Shown here: positions 8,218-14,355 of the stretch, one piece after another
How the letters are laid out: each line of letters opens with the position of its first letter
Numbering within the stretch: the stretch's first letter is position 1
Assembly: GCA_022867105.1 (NCBI GenBank)
Contig: JALHVH010000107.1
Location: forward strand, 1-15,994
Direction of reading: 5' to 3'
DNA: 15,994 nt
Origin: Candidatus Aminicenantota bacterium
GTDB taxonomy: Bacteria > Acidobacteriota > Aminicenantia > Aminicenantales > Saccharicenantaceae
Position numbers and translations under genes: made by a program
The notes under the pieces: generated by a model
What the model saw: the letters and a program-made list of their open reading frames with translations, nothing else
What the model was told of the DNA's origin: nothing
Database searches by the model: none

Positions 8218-8310
8218 TTTGTGCCGCACGCGTCACATCTAAATGACGGCGGTTCAAGAAGAAAGAGACCCCGGCACAAACTGGGTCTGGGCCCCCCCTC
8301 CGGGGGGGCC
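8218..8310 (+). repeat. Structured intergenic segment after hutU (nested inverted repeats)
   Basis: A perfect 9-bp inverted repeat TTTGTGCCG/CGGCACAAA (8218-8226 and 8272-8280) encloses 45 nt that contain a smaller stem CGTCA/TGACG (8231-8235, 8244-8248). Just beyond is a 9-bp GC-only hairpin (8290-8298 pairing with 8302-8310, loop TCC). There is no T-run after it, so a classical intrinsic terminator is doubtful. It could be a hutU 3' structure, a small RNA or a protein-binding site. The rest of the gap (8311-8417) shows no convincing promoter. Confidence 0.4.
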
Positions 8311-8417
8311 GGTTCGACAAATCCCACATGCATTGATATCAGCAAGATAGATCCTTTCGTTCGGAACTCTCGACGTGGCATGAAGATTGCTATTCAGAAG
8401 GACGAAAGGAGGTTCCC

Positions 8418-8636
8418 ATGAAAAGAGCCGTCGCCCTTGCTTTGGCGGGTTTGTGCCTGCTGTCTTCGTTCCTTTTCTTCCCGCAGGCCGCCCAAGGCCA
8501 TGCCGCGGACCTATGCTACGGAAACTGGAACAGGTGCCGGATAGGCGCGTTCAACATGGACGTTTCCTGGTACAGGATGACGCTGGTCCTGACCGTCTGT
8601 GACATCGGCCTGGGGAAGTGCGTCCTCTCGTATTAA
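8418..8636 (+). CDS. Small exported four-cysteine peptide
   Basis: No known family recognised. The 72-aa product starts with a clear Sec signal (K2-R3, hydrophobic 4-21, likely cleavage after G-H-A29 or A30), leaving a mature peptide of about 42 residues. The mature part has exactly four cysteines in a symmetric pattern: C33-x6-C40, then 20 residues, then C61-x6-C68, ending L-S-Y. It is rich in Trp, Tyr, Met and Gly and could form two disulfide loops. The start has an excellent RBS (AAAGGAGG at 8406-8413). A 12-bp hairpin follows the stop, then genes for an exported propeller, a CPSC thioredoxin-fold protein and an ABC exporter. I infer that this peptide is the cargo or precursor of that cassette. 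It could instead be a free-standing envelope peptide. Confidence 0.8.
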   Translation: MKRAVALALAGLCLLSSFLFFPQAAQGHAADLCYGNWNRCRIGAFNMDVSWYRMTLVLTVCDIGLGKCVLSY

Positions 8637-8643
8637 GCAAAAA

Positions 8644-8674
8644 GGAGGGCCCCCTGAGAAAAAGGGGGCCCTCC
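8644..8674 (+). terminator. Strong hairpin after the peptide gene (terminator or attenuator)
   Basis: A perfect 12-bp stem (GGAGGGCCCCCT at 8644-8655 with AGGGGGCCCTCC at 8663-8674) closes a 7-nt A-rich loop, 8 nt after the peptide stop codon. The tail is C-rich, then T-rich (CCTTCTTT near 8681-8688), so termination may be partial. Partial read-through would give much peptide mRNA and less mRNA for the downstream genes. Confidence 0.65.
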
Positions 8675-8720
8675 CCCCGTCCTTCTTTGTCGACGGAGTC
8701 TCATGCGAGGAGAGCGGAAG

Positions 8721-9716
8721 ATGATGAAAATAAATTTAGCCTTGATCGCGACGGGAGGGCTGTTGATCGCACTGATGGCGGGGCGCGGGACCGCGGGACA
8801 GCGATCGGTCAAGCGGCATGCCGCCAGAGATATCAAGCTCGACTTCAAGACGGACGATGACGCCGTCTTCTCGAGGCCCGTGTCCATATCCCATGACCGT
8901 GACGCGGTCTACGTGATCGATGCCGAGGAAAACGAGGTCAGGGTCTTCTCAAAGACGGGGGCGTTCGTCCGGGTCTTCGGAAGAAAGGGCCAGGGCCCGG
9001 GAGAGTTCGATTCGCCGGCGGACCTGGACGTGTCTGGGGACAGAATCTACGTGACGGACAGATTCAACAAGAGGGTCCAGGTCCTGGACAGGAAGGGAGG
9101 CTACCTCGGGGGGTTCAGGGTCCCGTTCACGCCGGACCAGATCTGCGTTCTGTCCGCGGGGCGGATCATCCTTTCCCATCTCCCCATGGGGAGCGAGGGA
9201 CCGGAACCGATGGTCCACGGCTTCTCGGAAAAGGGGGACCTCCTGTGGGAACATGCGGATTCTTACTATTCGGGAGATGGGGTGTATGACACGTTCCGGA
9301 ATTTCGTCGTCATGGTCAAAGGCGATCGGGAGGACGTCTTAGTCGTACATAAGAGCGACGAAAGGGGAGTCGTCCGCTTCGACAAGGAGGGGAAGTCCGG
9401 AGCTCCGGTCAGAGTGGCCGACGACTATAAGTTCAAGAGGATCTCCCTTCCGGTGAAGGGACCGAAACGGCAGGTGTCGGGCTTCTGCTGGGACGCATCT
9501 TTCGACGGGGGTTCGCTGGGTCTTCTGGCCCCCGACGACACCAAAGAAAACGATCTGGGGCCGGGGCGTGCGGTCTTCCTTATCACGCCCGACGGCCTCG
9601 TTAAGGATATCATCGATCTTCCGGCGGCGGTGACCAGGATCGACATGGACGGCGACGACATCTATGCCATCGACACGGAAAACAGCCTGCGGGTTTTTCG
9701 CCGGGGGCAGCGATGA
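8721..9716 (+). CDS. Exported 6-bladed beta-propeller (NHL-like) protein
   Basis: The product has about 331 aa with a Sec signal (M-M-K start, hydrophobic stretch ending G-R-G-T-A-G, cleavage before Q or nearby). It then shows repeated propeller blades, clearest in G-Q-G-P-G-E-F-D-S-P-A-D-L-D-V and I-Y-V-T-D-R-F-N-K-R-V-Q-V-L, the NHL repeat signature, and an equivalent Y-V-I-D-A-E-E-N-E-V-R-V-F blade before it and I-Y-A-I-D-T-E-N-S-L-R-V-F at the C-terminus. Such propellers usually bind partners or ligands rather than catalyse. I chose ATG 8721, because GAGGAGA (8707-8713) lies 7 nt upstream of it; an in-frame ATG at 8703 would sit before that RBS. The next gene overlaps by 4 nt (ATGA), pointing to translational coupling. 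I see no promoter of its own. Confidence 0.85.
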   Translation: MMKINLALIATGGLLIALMAGRGTAGQRSVKRHAARDIKLDFKTDDDAVFSRPVSISHDRDAVYVIDAEENEVRVFSKTGAFVRVFGRKGQGPGEFDSPADLDVSGDRIYVTDRFNKRVQVLDRKGGYLGGFRVPFTPDQICVLSAGRIILSHLPMGSEGPEPMVHGFSEKGDLLWEHADSYYSGDGVYDTFRNFVVMVKGDREDVLVVHKSDERGVVRFDKEGKSGAPVRVADDYKFKRISLPVKGPKRQVSGFCWDASFDGGSLGLLAPDDTKENDLGPGRAVFLITPDGLVKDIIDLPAAVTRIDMDGDDIYAIDTENSLRVFRRGQR

Positions 9717-10177
9717 GACGTGCTCGTCCCGGTCCGGTCGCCGCCGCCCTCGCCGGCCTGTTCCTTTTCTCGGCGGGCGCTGAGGGCCCGGTCGTCGTGA
9801 GGTCCCTCGAAGAGGCCCTGCCTCGTGACGGCACCCCCGCCCTCATCGTCTTCTTTTCGGCCTCATGTCCCTCCTGCTTCGACGACCTGCTGGAGATGAT
9901 CCACTTCGTAAAAAAGAACAGGCTTCCCTTCCCTGTCATCGGCATCAGCGGAGACCCCGAAGCGGACCTCGAAGCCTTCATGGAAAAGTATTCCGTCGGG
10001 TGCTCCGTCGTCCGGGACGATCGAGGAAGGCTCCGCAGGCGCTTCGGCGTGGGCCTCGTGCCTTGCAAGATCGTTCTGCGCGGGGATTCCTTGCTTTATC
10101 GGGACGACGACTATCTGGAATTCAGTGAACGGCGGCGGAGGGCAGGCCAATGCCTGATCGACCTCGCTGGCAGGTGA
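9713..10177 (+). CDS. Exported thioredoxin-fold (TlpA/redoxin-like) protein
   Basis: 154 aa with an N-terminal signal or anchor (R-R-A-R, then hydrophobic about 9-22 ending A-G-A-E-G). The thioredoxin fold follows: strand A-L-I-V-F-F-S-A-S, active site C52-P-S-C55, and the cis-proline loop G-L-V-P117-C-K-I. Family knowledge says such periplasmic proteins reduce, form or isomerise disulfides. The CPSC dipeptide does not by itself say which. Cysteines C97, C118 and C147 are additional; C118 directly after the cis-Pro is unusual. It overlaps the propeller gene by 4 nt and the permease gene by 28 nt, so it belongs to the same operon. With a four-Cys exported peptide at the head of the cassette, a role in handling that peptide's disulfides is a reasonable inference. 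Confidence 0.85.
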   Translation: MRRARPGPVAAALAGLFLFSAGAEGPVVVRSLEEALPRDGTPALIVFFSASCPSCFDDLLEMIHFVKKNRLPFPVIGISGDPEADLEAFMEKYSVGCSVVRDDRGRLRRRFGVGLVPCKIVLRGDSLLYRDDDYLEFSERRRRAGQCLIDLAGR

Positions 10178-10887
10178 CCTCCCGGCTCACATGGCTGCGG
10201 CTCCGGCGCTCCCCGGCGGCCTGGGCCGCCGCGGCCGCGTTTCCGGCCTTTATCCTCTTCCTCTGGATCAAGGATTCCTATGGAATGGCCTTGCGGTCCT
10301 TCCTCTTCCTCCTTCCCCATGTCTTCCTCTTCCTATCCCAGGACATGGCCGGAGACGAGGTCCGGGAAGGACGTCTCGAGAACGTCCTCTTCCTTGGCGA
10401 CGGCTTTAAGGGCCATCTTTTCGGAAAGAATGCCGTGCTGGTCCTGACCGGCGCCGTCTATGGGTTCGGCCTGTTCATCCCCCTTTGGTCCATCGGCTTG
10501 GCCACTCATCGGTCCGGATGGGGGGACCTCCCCGGGTTGGCCGCGGCGCTCCTGGCGGGGGTCTACTATGTCCTGCTGGGCGGGTTCTTGAGCTATTATC
10601 TCAAGGGCGGGTCCAATGTTCTCGCCCTCATCGTCGTCCAGGCGGCCGCGTTCATGGGACTGCTTTTTTCGGCGGGGCACAGGACCGGGTTCCTGGACCT
10701 CCTGGGTGCCGGACATTTCCCGAGCTTTGTCGCGAAGCTCGAATTCCTGGCCTTCGCCGCGGTCCTGCCCAATGTCGTCGTGGCCGGAAGACTCCGACCC
10801 TATGCGCCTTGGATCGCCGGGCTCGCCGCGCTCGTTCTCTTTATTCAGTGGATAAAGGTCCGAAGGTTGGAGCTCAAACGGCCGTGA
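10150..10887 (+). CDS. ABC-2 type transporter permease
   Basis: Integral inner-membrane protein of 245 aa with six or seven hydrophobic spans (about 22-40, 47-64, 94-117, 129-151, 157-175, 195-213, 218-236). After the second span it carries the ABC-2 coupling segment D-E-V-R-E-G-R-L-E-N-V-L-F-L (69-82) followed by a G-K (92-93), matching the E-x-x-x-G-T-L-E-x-L-L pattern of exporter permeases. RBS GGAGGG (10137-10142) lies 7 nt before the ATG inside the preceding gene. The stop overlaps the GTG start of the ATPase by 4 nt. The pair should form a homodimeric or pseudo-dimeric exporter; the cargo is unknown but the first gene of the cassette is the obvious candidate. Confidence 0.87.
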   Translation: MPDRPRWQVTSRLTWLRLRRSPAAWAAAAAFPAFILFLWIKDSYGMALRSFLFLLPHVFLFLSQDMAGDEVREGRLENVLFLGDGFKGHLFGKNAVLVLTGAVYGFGLFIPLWSIGLATHRSGWGDLPGLAAALLAGVYYVLLGGFLSYYLKGGSNVLALIVVQAAAFMGLLFSAGHRTGFLDLLGAGHFPSFVAKLEFLAFAAVLPNVVVAGRLRPYAPWIAGLAALVLFIQWIKVRRLELKRP

Positions 10888-11588
10888 GCGGAACCGCGCT
10901 TGTCGTTCGTGGCCTGTCTAAGAGCTTTGCTGGAGTCCTGGCGGTCAAGGACGCGGCCTTCTCTCTCGAACGCGGCCGGATCACGGCTTTCCTCGGAGAG
11001 AACGGGGCGGGGAAGACGACCACCATCAAAATGGTCCTGGGGTTCTTGCGAAGGGATTCCGGCGAGGTCATGTTCCGGACGCGGACGGTGGGCTACGTCC
11101 CCGAACAGCCGGCATTTTTCTCCTGGATCAAAGGCGGAGAGCTCCTGGACTGCACGCTCAGGCTTCACGGCGTCCCTCTCGAGCGTCGAAAGGAACGGAT
11201 CGTGACCTGGTGTGAAAGGCTGTCCCTGGACCCCGGCCTTCTCGACAGGAGGGTTTCTACTTATTCTCAGGGGAACAGGAAAAAGTTCTCCTACCTCCAG
11301 AGCCTTCTCGTCTCTCCGGACCTCTTCATCGTGGACGAGCCGTTCACCGCCCTCGATCCGACCTCGATCATGGACGCGCGGCGCCTCTTCCGCGGACTCG
11401 CGGAAGGGGGAGCGGCGGTCTTCCTCAGCACTCACCTGATCTCGGAGGTCGAAAAGGTCTATGATGATGTCGTCATCATCAGGAGGGGCGAGGTCGTCCT
11501 TCGGAAGAGGAGGGAAGACCCGGGGCCCTGGGCGGACCTGGAAACGCTTTTCCTTTCTTCCGTCAGATCACCGTCCCGTCGGGGATGA
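10884..11588 (+). CDS. ABC transporter ATP-binding protein
   Basis: Cytoplasmic ATPase partner of the permease, 234 aa. Motifs in order: Walker A G-E-N-G-A-G-K-T (38-45), Q-loop region Y-V-P-E-Q-P (71-76), signature Y-S-Q-G-N-R-K-K (127-134, the Y-S-x-G form common in ABC-2 exporters), Walker B L-F-I-V-D-E-P (147-153), D-loop A-L-D-P, and switch His184 in L-S-T-H-L. The start is the GTG at 10884, within the permease stop (GTGA); an upstream in-frame ATG would lie deep in the permease gene. The last seven codons run into the edge of an antisense glgC remnant, so the C-terminal tail may have been reshaped by the rearrangement that left that fragment. Confidence 0.93.
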   Translation: MSGTALVVRGLSKSFAGVLAVKDAAFSLERGRITAFLGENGAGKTTTIKMVLGFLRRDSGEVMFRTRTVGYVPEQPAFFSWIKGGELLDCTLRLHGVPLERRKERIVTWCERLSLDPGLLDRRVSTYSQGNRKKFSYLQSLLVSPDLFIVDEPFTALDPTSIMDARRLFRGLAEGGAAVFLSTHLISEVEKVYDDVVIIRRGEVVLRKRREDPGPWADLETLFLSSVRSPSRRG

Positions 11589-11800
11589 CCTCCCTTCCGA
11601 AGTCCTCGTGGGCCGTCGACCCCAGAAGATCACTGAGGACTCCGGAGTCGAACAGGTAGATGCCCATGGACGCCAGGTGGGTCCTTCCCGAGGCCATGAC
11701 CCCGAACCTCTCAAAGACATCCTCAGAGATCTCCAGCCGCCCGATGTCCGTCATCCGGAGGCCGGGCCCGGGATATCGTTCGGTTTCCCCCACATTCGGG
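11563..11800 (-). pseudogene. glgC: Remnant of glucose-1-phosphate adenylyltransferase (glgC)
   Basis: On the minus strand an open stretch encodes a segment with L-A-S-M-G-I-Y-L-F-D-S-G-V-L and then D-F-G-R-E-V-I-P, the hallmark central region of GlgC, the ADP-glucose synthase of glycogen synthesis. The preceding V-F-E-R-F-G-V-M-A-S-G-R-T-H also fits GlgC. Only about 60-75 residues of a protein of roughly 420 remain. The N-terminal nucleotide-binding G-G-G-x-G-T-R-L and the C-terminal beta-helix are both absent. After R-E-V-I-P the similarity ends and a stop follows 5 codons later. The break point (about 11580) coincides with the stop codon of the ABC ATPase on the other strand. The remainder of the 294-bp gap 11589-11882 holds only the promoter and RBS of the next gene. 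Confidence 0.75.
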
Positions 11801-11825
11801 ACGCGTCCCGGAATATTCGAGAGGG

Positions 11826-11854
11826 TTGACTTTGCGGCCGTTCACACTTATAAA
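11826..11854 (+). promoter_or_regulatory. Predicted sigma70 promoter for the secreted protein/GH20 pair
   Basis: TTGACT (11826-11831), a 17-nt spacer and TATAAA (11849-11854) form a near-consensus promoter. The -35 is identical to that of the coiled-coil gene. An RBS AAAAGGAGT (11869-11876) precedes ATG 11883, giving a leader of about 20 nt. Confidence 0.75.
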
Positions 11855-11882
11855 GATTGGGAAAAATAAAAGGAGTCCGTGA

Positions 11883-12233
11883 ATGAAAAGAATTCTCACT
11901 CTCTTGTGCGTCTTGTCCGTCCTCTCAGCGCCGGTTTTCTCCGGTGTCGTTAAAAAGACCAAATCCGAGGTCACCTTCAAAGGCTTCGGCAGCTTCTCGA
12001 CGTCCCAGTCCGAGAAGCTGGTCCCTCAAAAACACCGGGTGGATTCCCAGAACGATTTCAAGGGCAAGGGCCTTCTGGGCGGGCTGGCCAAGAAGGTCCT
12101 CAAGAAAAAACCGTCCGGGGAGGAGGCCCAGGAGCCTACTGTGGCTTATCACATCGAGGTCTTGGAGATTTCCCTGGCCGATCTGGGCGATTCGGATTTC
12201 CAGGTCCCGGCCGATTATAAAAAGAAGGGCTGA
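11883..12233 (+). CDS. Small secreted protein of unknown function
   Basis: The product has 116 aa with a clear Sec signal (M-K-R, hydrophobic 4-17, likely cleavage after V-F-S-G or A-P-V-F-S). The mature part begins V-V-K-K-T-K-S-E-V-T-F-K-G-F-G-S-F and contains a Lys/Gly patch (F-K-G-K-G-L-L-G-G-L-A-K-K). It ends D-F-Q-V-P-A-D-Y-K-K-K-G, an ending reminiscent of outer-membrane/periplasmic proteins of the DUF4412 kind; that resemblance is from memory and weak. There are no cysteines in the mature part. It is the first gene after a strong promoter, 40 nt ahead of the GH20-like gene, and is probably co-transcribed with it. Function unknown; a periplasmic or lipid-facing binding role would be a guess. 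Confidence 0.75.
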   Translation: MKRILTLLCVLSVLSAPVFSGVVKKTKSEVTFKGFGSFSTSQSEKLVPQKHRVDSQNDFKGKGLLGGLAKKVLKKKPSGEEAQEPTVAYHIEVLEISLADLGDSDFQVPADYKKKG

Positions 12234-12273
12234 TCCCGAGATGCCCTCGAGAAGAATAAGGAGATCAAAAAGG

Positions 12274-13380
12274 ATGTTCAAAATGAAGCCTGAAAAAATC
12301 TTGAACGGCGTCATCGGTTTGGCCTTCCTGGCCCTGGCGCTCTTCCAGGTCCGTTGCGCCCCCAAGCCGGCGGTCCAGGTCACCCCCCGGAAACCGCTCA
12401 TCTTCGCCGTCCACGTCCTCGTGGAATCGACGGATGAAGCCCGGGGATTCATCGGCGAGATCCCGGCCATGGCCAAGTCCGGCGTCAACCTGATCGTTTA
12501 CGAGATCGATTATAATTACGAGTTCGTTTCCCATCCCGAGCTGCGCCGCGAAGACCCGGTCACGAAGGACATGGTGAAGGAGATGGTCCGGCTCTGCCGC
12601 CAGTACAAGATCCGGCTCGTTCCCGAGTTCCAATCCCTCGGCCACCAGTCCTGGGCGGAGAAAACGTGGCCGCTTCTCGTCAAGTACCCCCAGTTCGATG
12701 AGACGCCCGGGAAGTATCAGGGCAACAAGGACGGCGACAAGGAATTTTATTGTCGGAGCTGGTGCCCCCTGCACCCAGACCTCTATCCCATAATCTTCAG
12801 TCTCTATGATGAGCTCCTGGATGTCTTCGAGGCCGATGCCATCCACGTCGGGATGGACGAGGTCTTCCTGATCGGCGACAAGGACTGCCCGCGGTGCGCG
12901 GGGAAGGATCCCGCAGAGCTCTTCGCCCACTCCGTCAACACCATCCACGACCACCTTGTCAAGGAGAAAGGCGTCGAAATGTTCATTTGGGCCGACCGGT
13001 TCCTAGACGGTGAGGCCATGGGATACGGCGAATGGGAAGCTTCGATGAACAAAACGTATCCGGCCATCGACATGGTCCCCAAGGACATCATCATGTGCGA
13101 CTGGCACTATGAGCGGAAGTACGAGAACATGAAGGGGACGGGCTTTCCCTCGGTGCCTTTCTTCCTGGACAAGGGGTTCCGCGTCCTGCCGGCCAGCTTC
13201 AGGGACACCAAGGCCGTCAAGATGTTCATTGATGATTCCTTCAAGGTCCTCTCGGAACGGATGCTCGGGCACATGTGCACAAGCTGGGGAGGCGTCGAGC
13301 CCGGCAAGATCGCGAAGTGCAAGCAGTTCAAGACCATCGCCAAGGAGCTTCGCAGATACGGGCTGCTGGCCGCGAAATGA
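12274..13380 (+). CDS. GH20-like beta-hexosaminidase catalytic domain, exported
   Basis: Predicted exported glycoside hydrolase, 368 aa. The N-terminus has a hydrophobic segment (10-24) ending F-Q-V-R-C28-A-P-K-P, which resembles a lipoprotein cleavage site but has an unusual Arg before the Cys. A TIM-barrel-like domain follows with the GH20 marks: P-E-F-Q-S-L-G-H (117-124), the catalytic pair D195-E196 in I-H-V-G-M-D-E-V-F, a Trp motif F-I-W-A-D (237-241) and D-W-H-Y (276-279). Substrate-assisted retaining cleavage of N-acetylhexosamines is the family mechanism. The auxiliary N-terminal GH20b domain is missing, and the protein is short. An in-frame ATG exists at 12241, but AAGGAG (12258-12263) favours 12274; 12283 is also possible. 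Exact substrate unknown. Confidence 0.8.
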   Translation: MFKMKPEKILNGVIGLAFLALALFQVRCAPKPAVQVTPRKPLIFAVHVLVESTDEARGFIGEIPAMAKSGVNLIVYEIDYNYEFVSHPELRREDPVTKDMVKEMVRLCRQYKIRLVPEFQSLGHQSWAEKTWPLLVKYPQFDETPGKYQGNKDGDKEFYCRSWCPLHPDLYPIIFSLYDELLDVFEADAIHVGMDEVFLIGDKDCPRCAGKDPAELFAHSVNTIHDHLVKEKGVEMFIWADRFLDGEAMGYGEWEASMNKTYPAIDMVPKDIIMCDWHYERKYENMKGTGFPSVPFFLDKGFRVLPASFRDTKAVKMFIDDSFKVLSERMLGHMCTSWGGVEPGKIAKCKQFKTIAKELRRYGLLAAK

Positions 13381-13454
13381 CCCCAAGGGGACAAGCCCTG
13401 AGCCTGGAATTTCTTCCTGCATGAAGAGAACGGCTGACCCGTTTTCGGGCGAGA

Positions 13455-13483
13455 TTGCTCTTGGCGCGGTTTTCGTTTATCAT
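13455..13483 (+). promoter_or_regulatory. Possible promoter for the GGDEF gene
   Basis: In the 147-bp gap 13381-13527 a TATCAT (13478-13483) lies 17 nt after a poor -35, TTGCTC (13455-13460). The RBS AAAGGGG (13513-13519) precedes ATG 13528. Read-through from the GH20 gene is equally possible, as no terminator is visible. Confidence 0.35.
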
Positions 13484-13527
13484 GAGGACGATGTCAAGAT
13501 GAGCCGATCGATAAAGGGGTTGGGCGC

Positions 13528-14202
13528 ATGAACGATCCAGAAAATAACGGACCGGCCTTCGGCCTTGTCCTGGGCGGGATCTTCGCGGGAGTGCCCTTTA
13601 TGGGGGTCTCCCTGACCGCCGCGGTCCTGCTCCTGCTGATGATTCTTTTTCTCATGCAGAGGTTGAGGAAGAAGCTCGGAGAGGCACGGGCGCTCCTCGA
13701 GAAGATGGCCATGATCGACGACCTGACCGGCGTTCTGAACAGGCGTCACCTTCTGGCCAGGTTCGAGGAGGAGTTCCAGGAACACCGCAGGCAGAAGACC
13801 GAGCTCGGCTGCCTCCTCATCGACCTCGACGACTTGAAAAAGGTCAATGAAGCCCAGGGCCACCTGACCGGCGATGCCGTCCTCAAGGAATTTGCCCGGA
13901 TGACAAAGAGTTGTATCCGGATCTACGACATCTTCGGACGGTTCGGGGGTGGGGAATTTCTCCTCCTCCTTCCGGTCACCACTCTCGTTCAGGCCATGAC
14001 CTTCGCCGAAAGGGTCCGAAAGACCGCCGAGAAGGACCTGGTCGTCAAGTCCGGGTCGGGCGAAGAGGTCCGCGTGACCATCAGCCTGGGCGTGACGACC
14101 CTGAGGGACGGGGACGCATCCGTCGACGCCATCGCCAGGAGGGCCGGGGAGGCTCTCTCCAAGGCGAAGGCGAGCGGCAAGAATCGGGCCGAGTTGGCCT
14201 GA
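13528..14202 (+). CDS. Membrane-anchored GGDEF-domain protein with GGGEF active-site variant
   Basis: The product has 224 aa: one membrane span (about 18-43), a short basic coiled segment (44-60), then a GGDEF domain starting D-D-L-T-G-V-L-N-R-R (64-73). Metal and base residues D99, N107 and D116 (G-H-L-T-G-D) are kept, and the I-site R131-x-x-D134 sits five residues before the active loop. The loop itself is G140-G-G142-E-F144, with Gly replacing the usual Asp/Glu at position three. Loss of that acidic residue normally weakens or abolishes synthesis, while an intact I-site allows c-di-GMP binding, so this may be a membrane c-di-GMP sensor rather than a cyclase. I cannot exclude residual activity. 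It is downstream of the GH20-like gene by 147 bp. Confidence 0.9.
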   Translation: MNDPENNGPAFGLVLGGIFAGVPFMGVSLTAAVLLLLMILFLMQRLRKKLGEARALLEKMAMIDDLTGVLNRRHLLARFEEEFQEHRRQKTELGCLLIDLDDLKKVNEAQGHLTGDAVLKEFARMTKSCIRIYDIFGRFGGGEFLLLLPVTTLVQAMTFAERVRKTAEKDLVVKSGSGEEVRVTISLGVTTLRDGDASVDAIARRAGEALSKAKASGKNRAELA

Positions 14203-14355
14203 AGATCATTTCCGGACGGCGCTCAGCCCCAAGATGGCCTCCTGTCGGCAAGTTTGGGTCATGTCATCGATAGTCCAGACGCCGGCTGCCCGGAGGAAAG
14301 GTGATGTCTGTATTGCGGCCGCCGACGTTTCAGGACGCGTTTCAAAGATTTCAGA

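Noticed and set aside
8290..8310. GC hairpin as an intrinsic terminator of hutU
   Set aside because: Stem is perfect but no T-run follows, so I list it only as part of a structured segment.
7052..8329. 425-codon antisense open frame opposite hutU
   Set aside because: Shadow of the hutU codon pattern; composition is unlike a folded protein and no motif is seen.
10485..10883. Upstream extension of the ABC ATPase frame to an earlier ATG
   Set aside because: The added residues lie out of frame inside the permease gene and are Arg/Gly/Pro-rich; the ABC domain begins right after GTG 10884.
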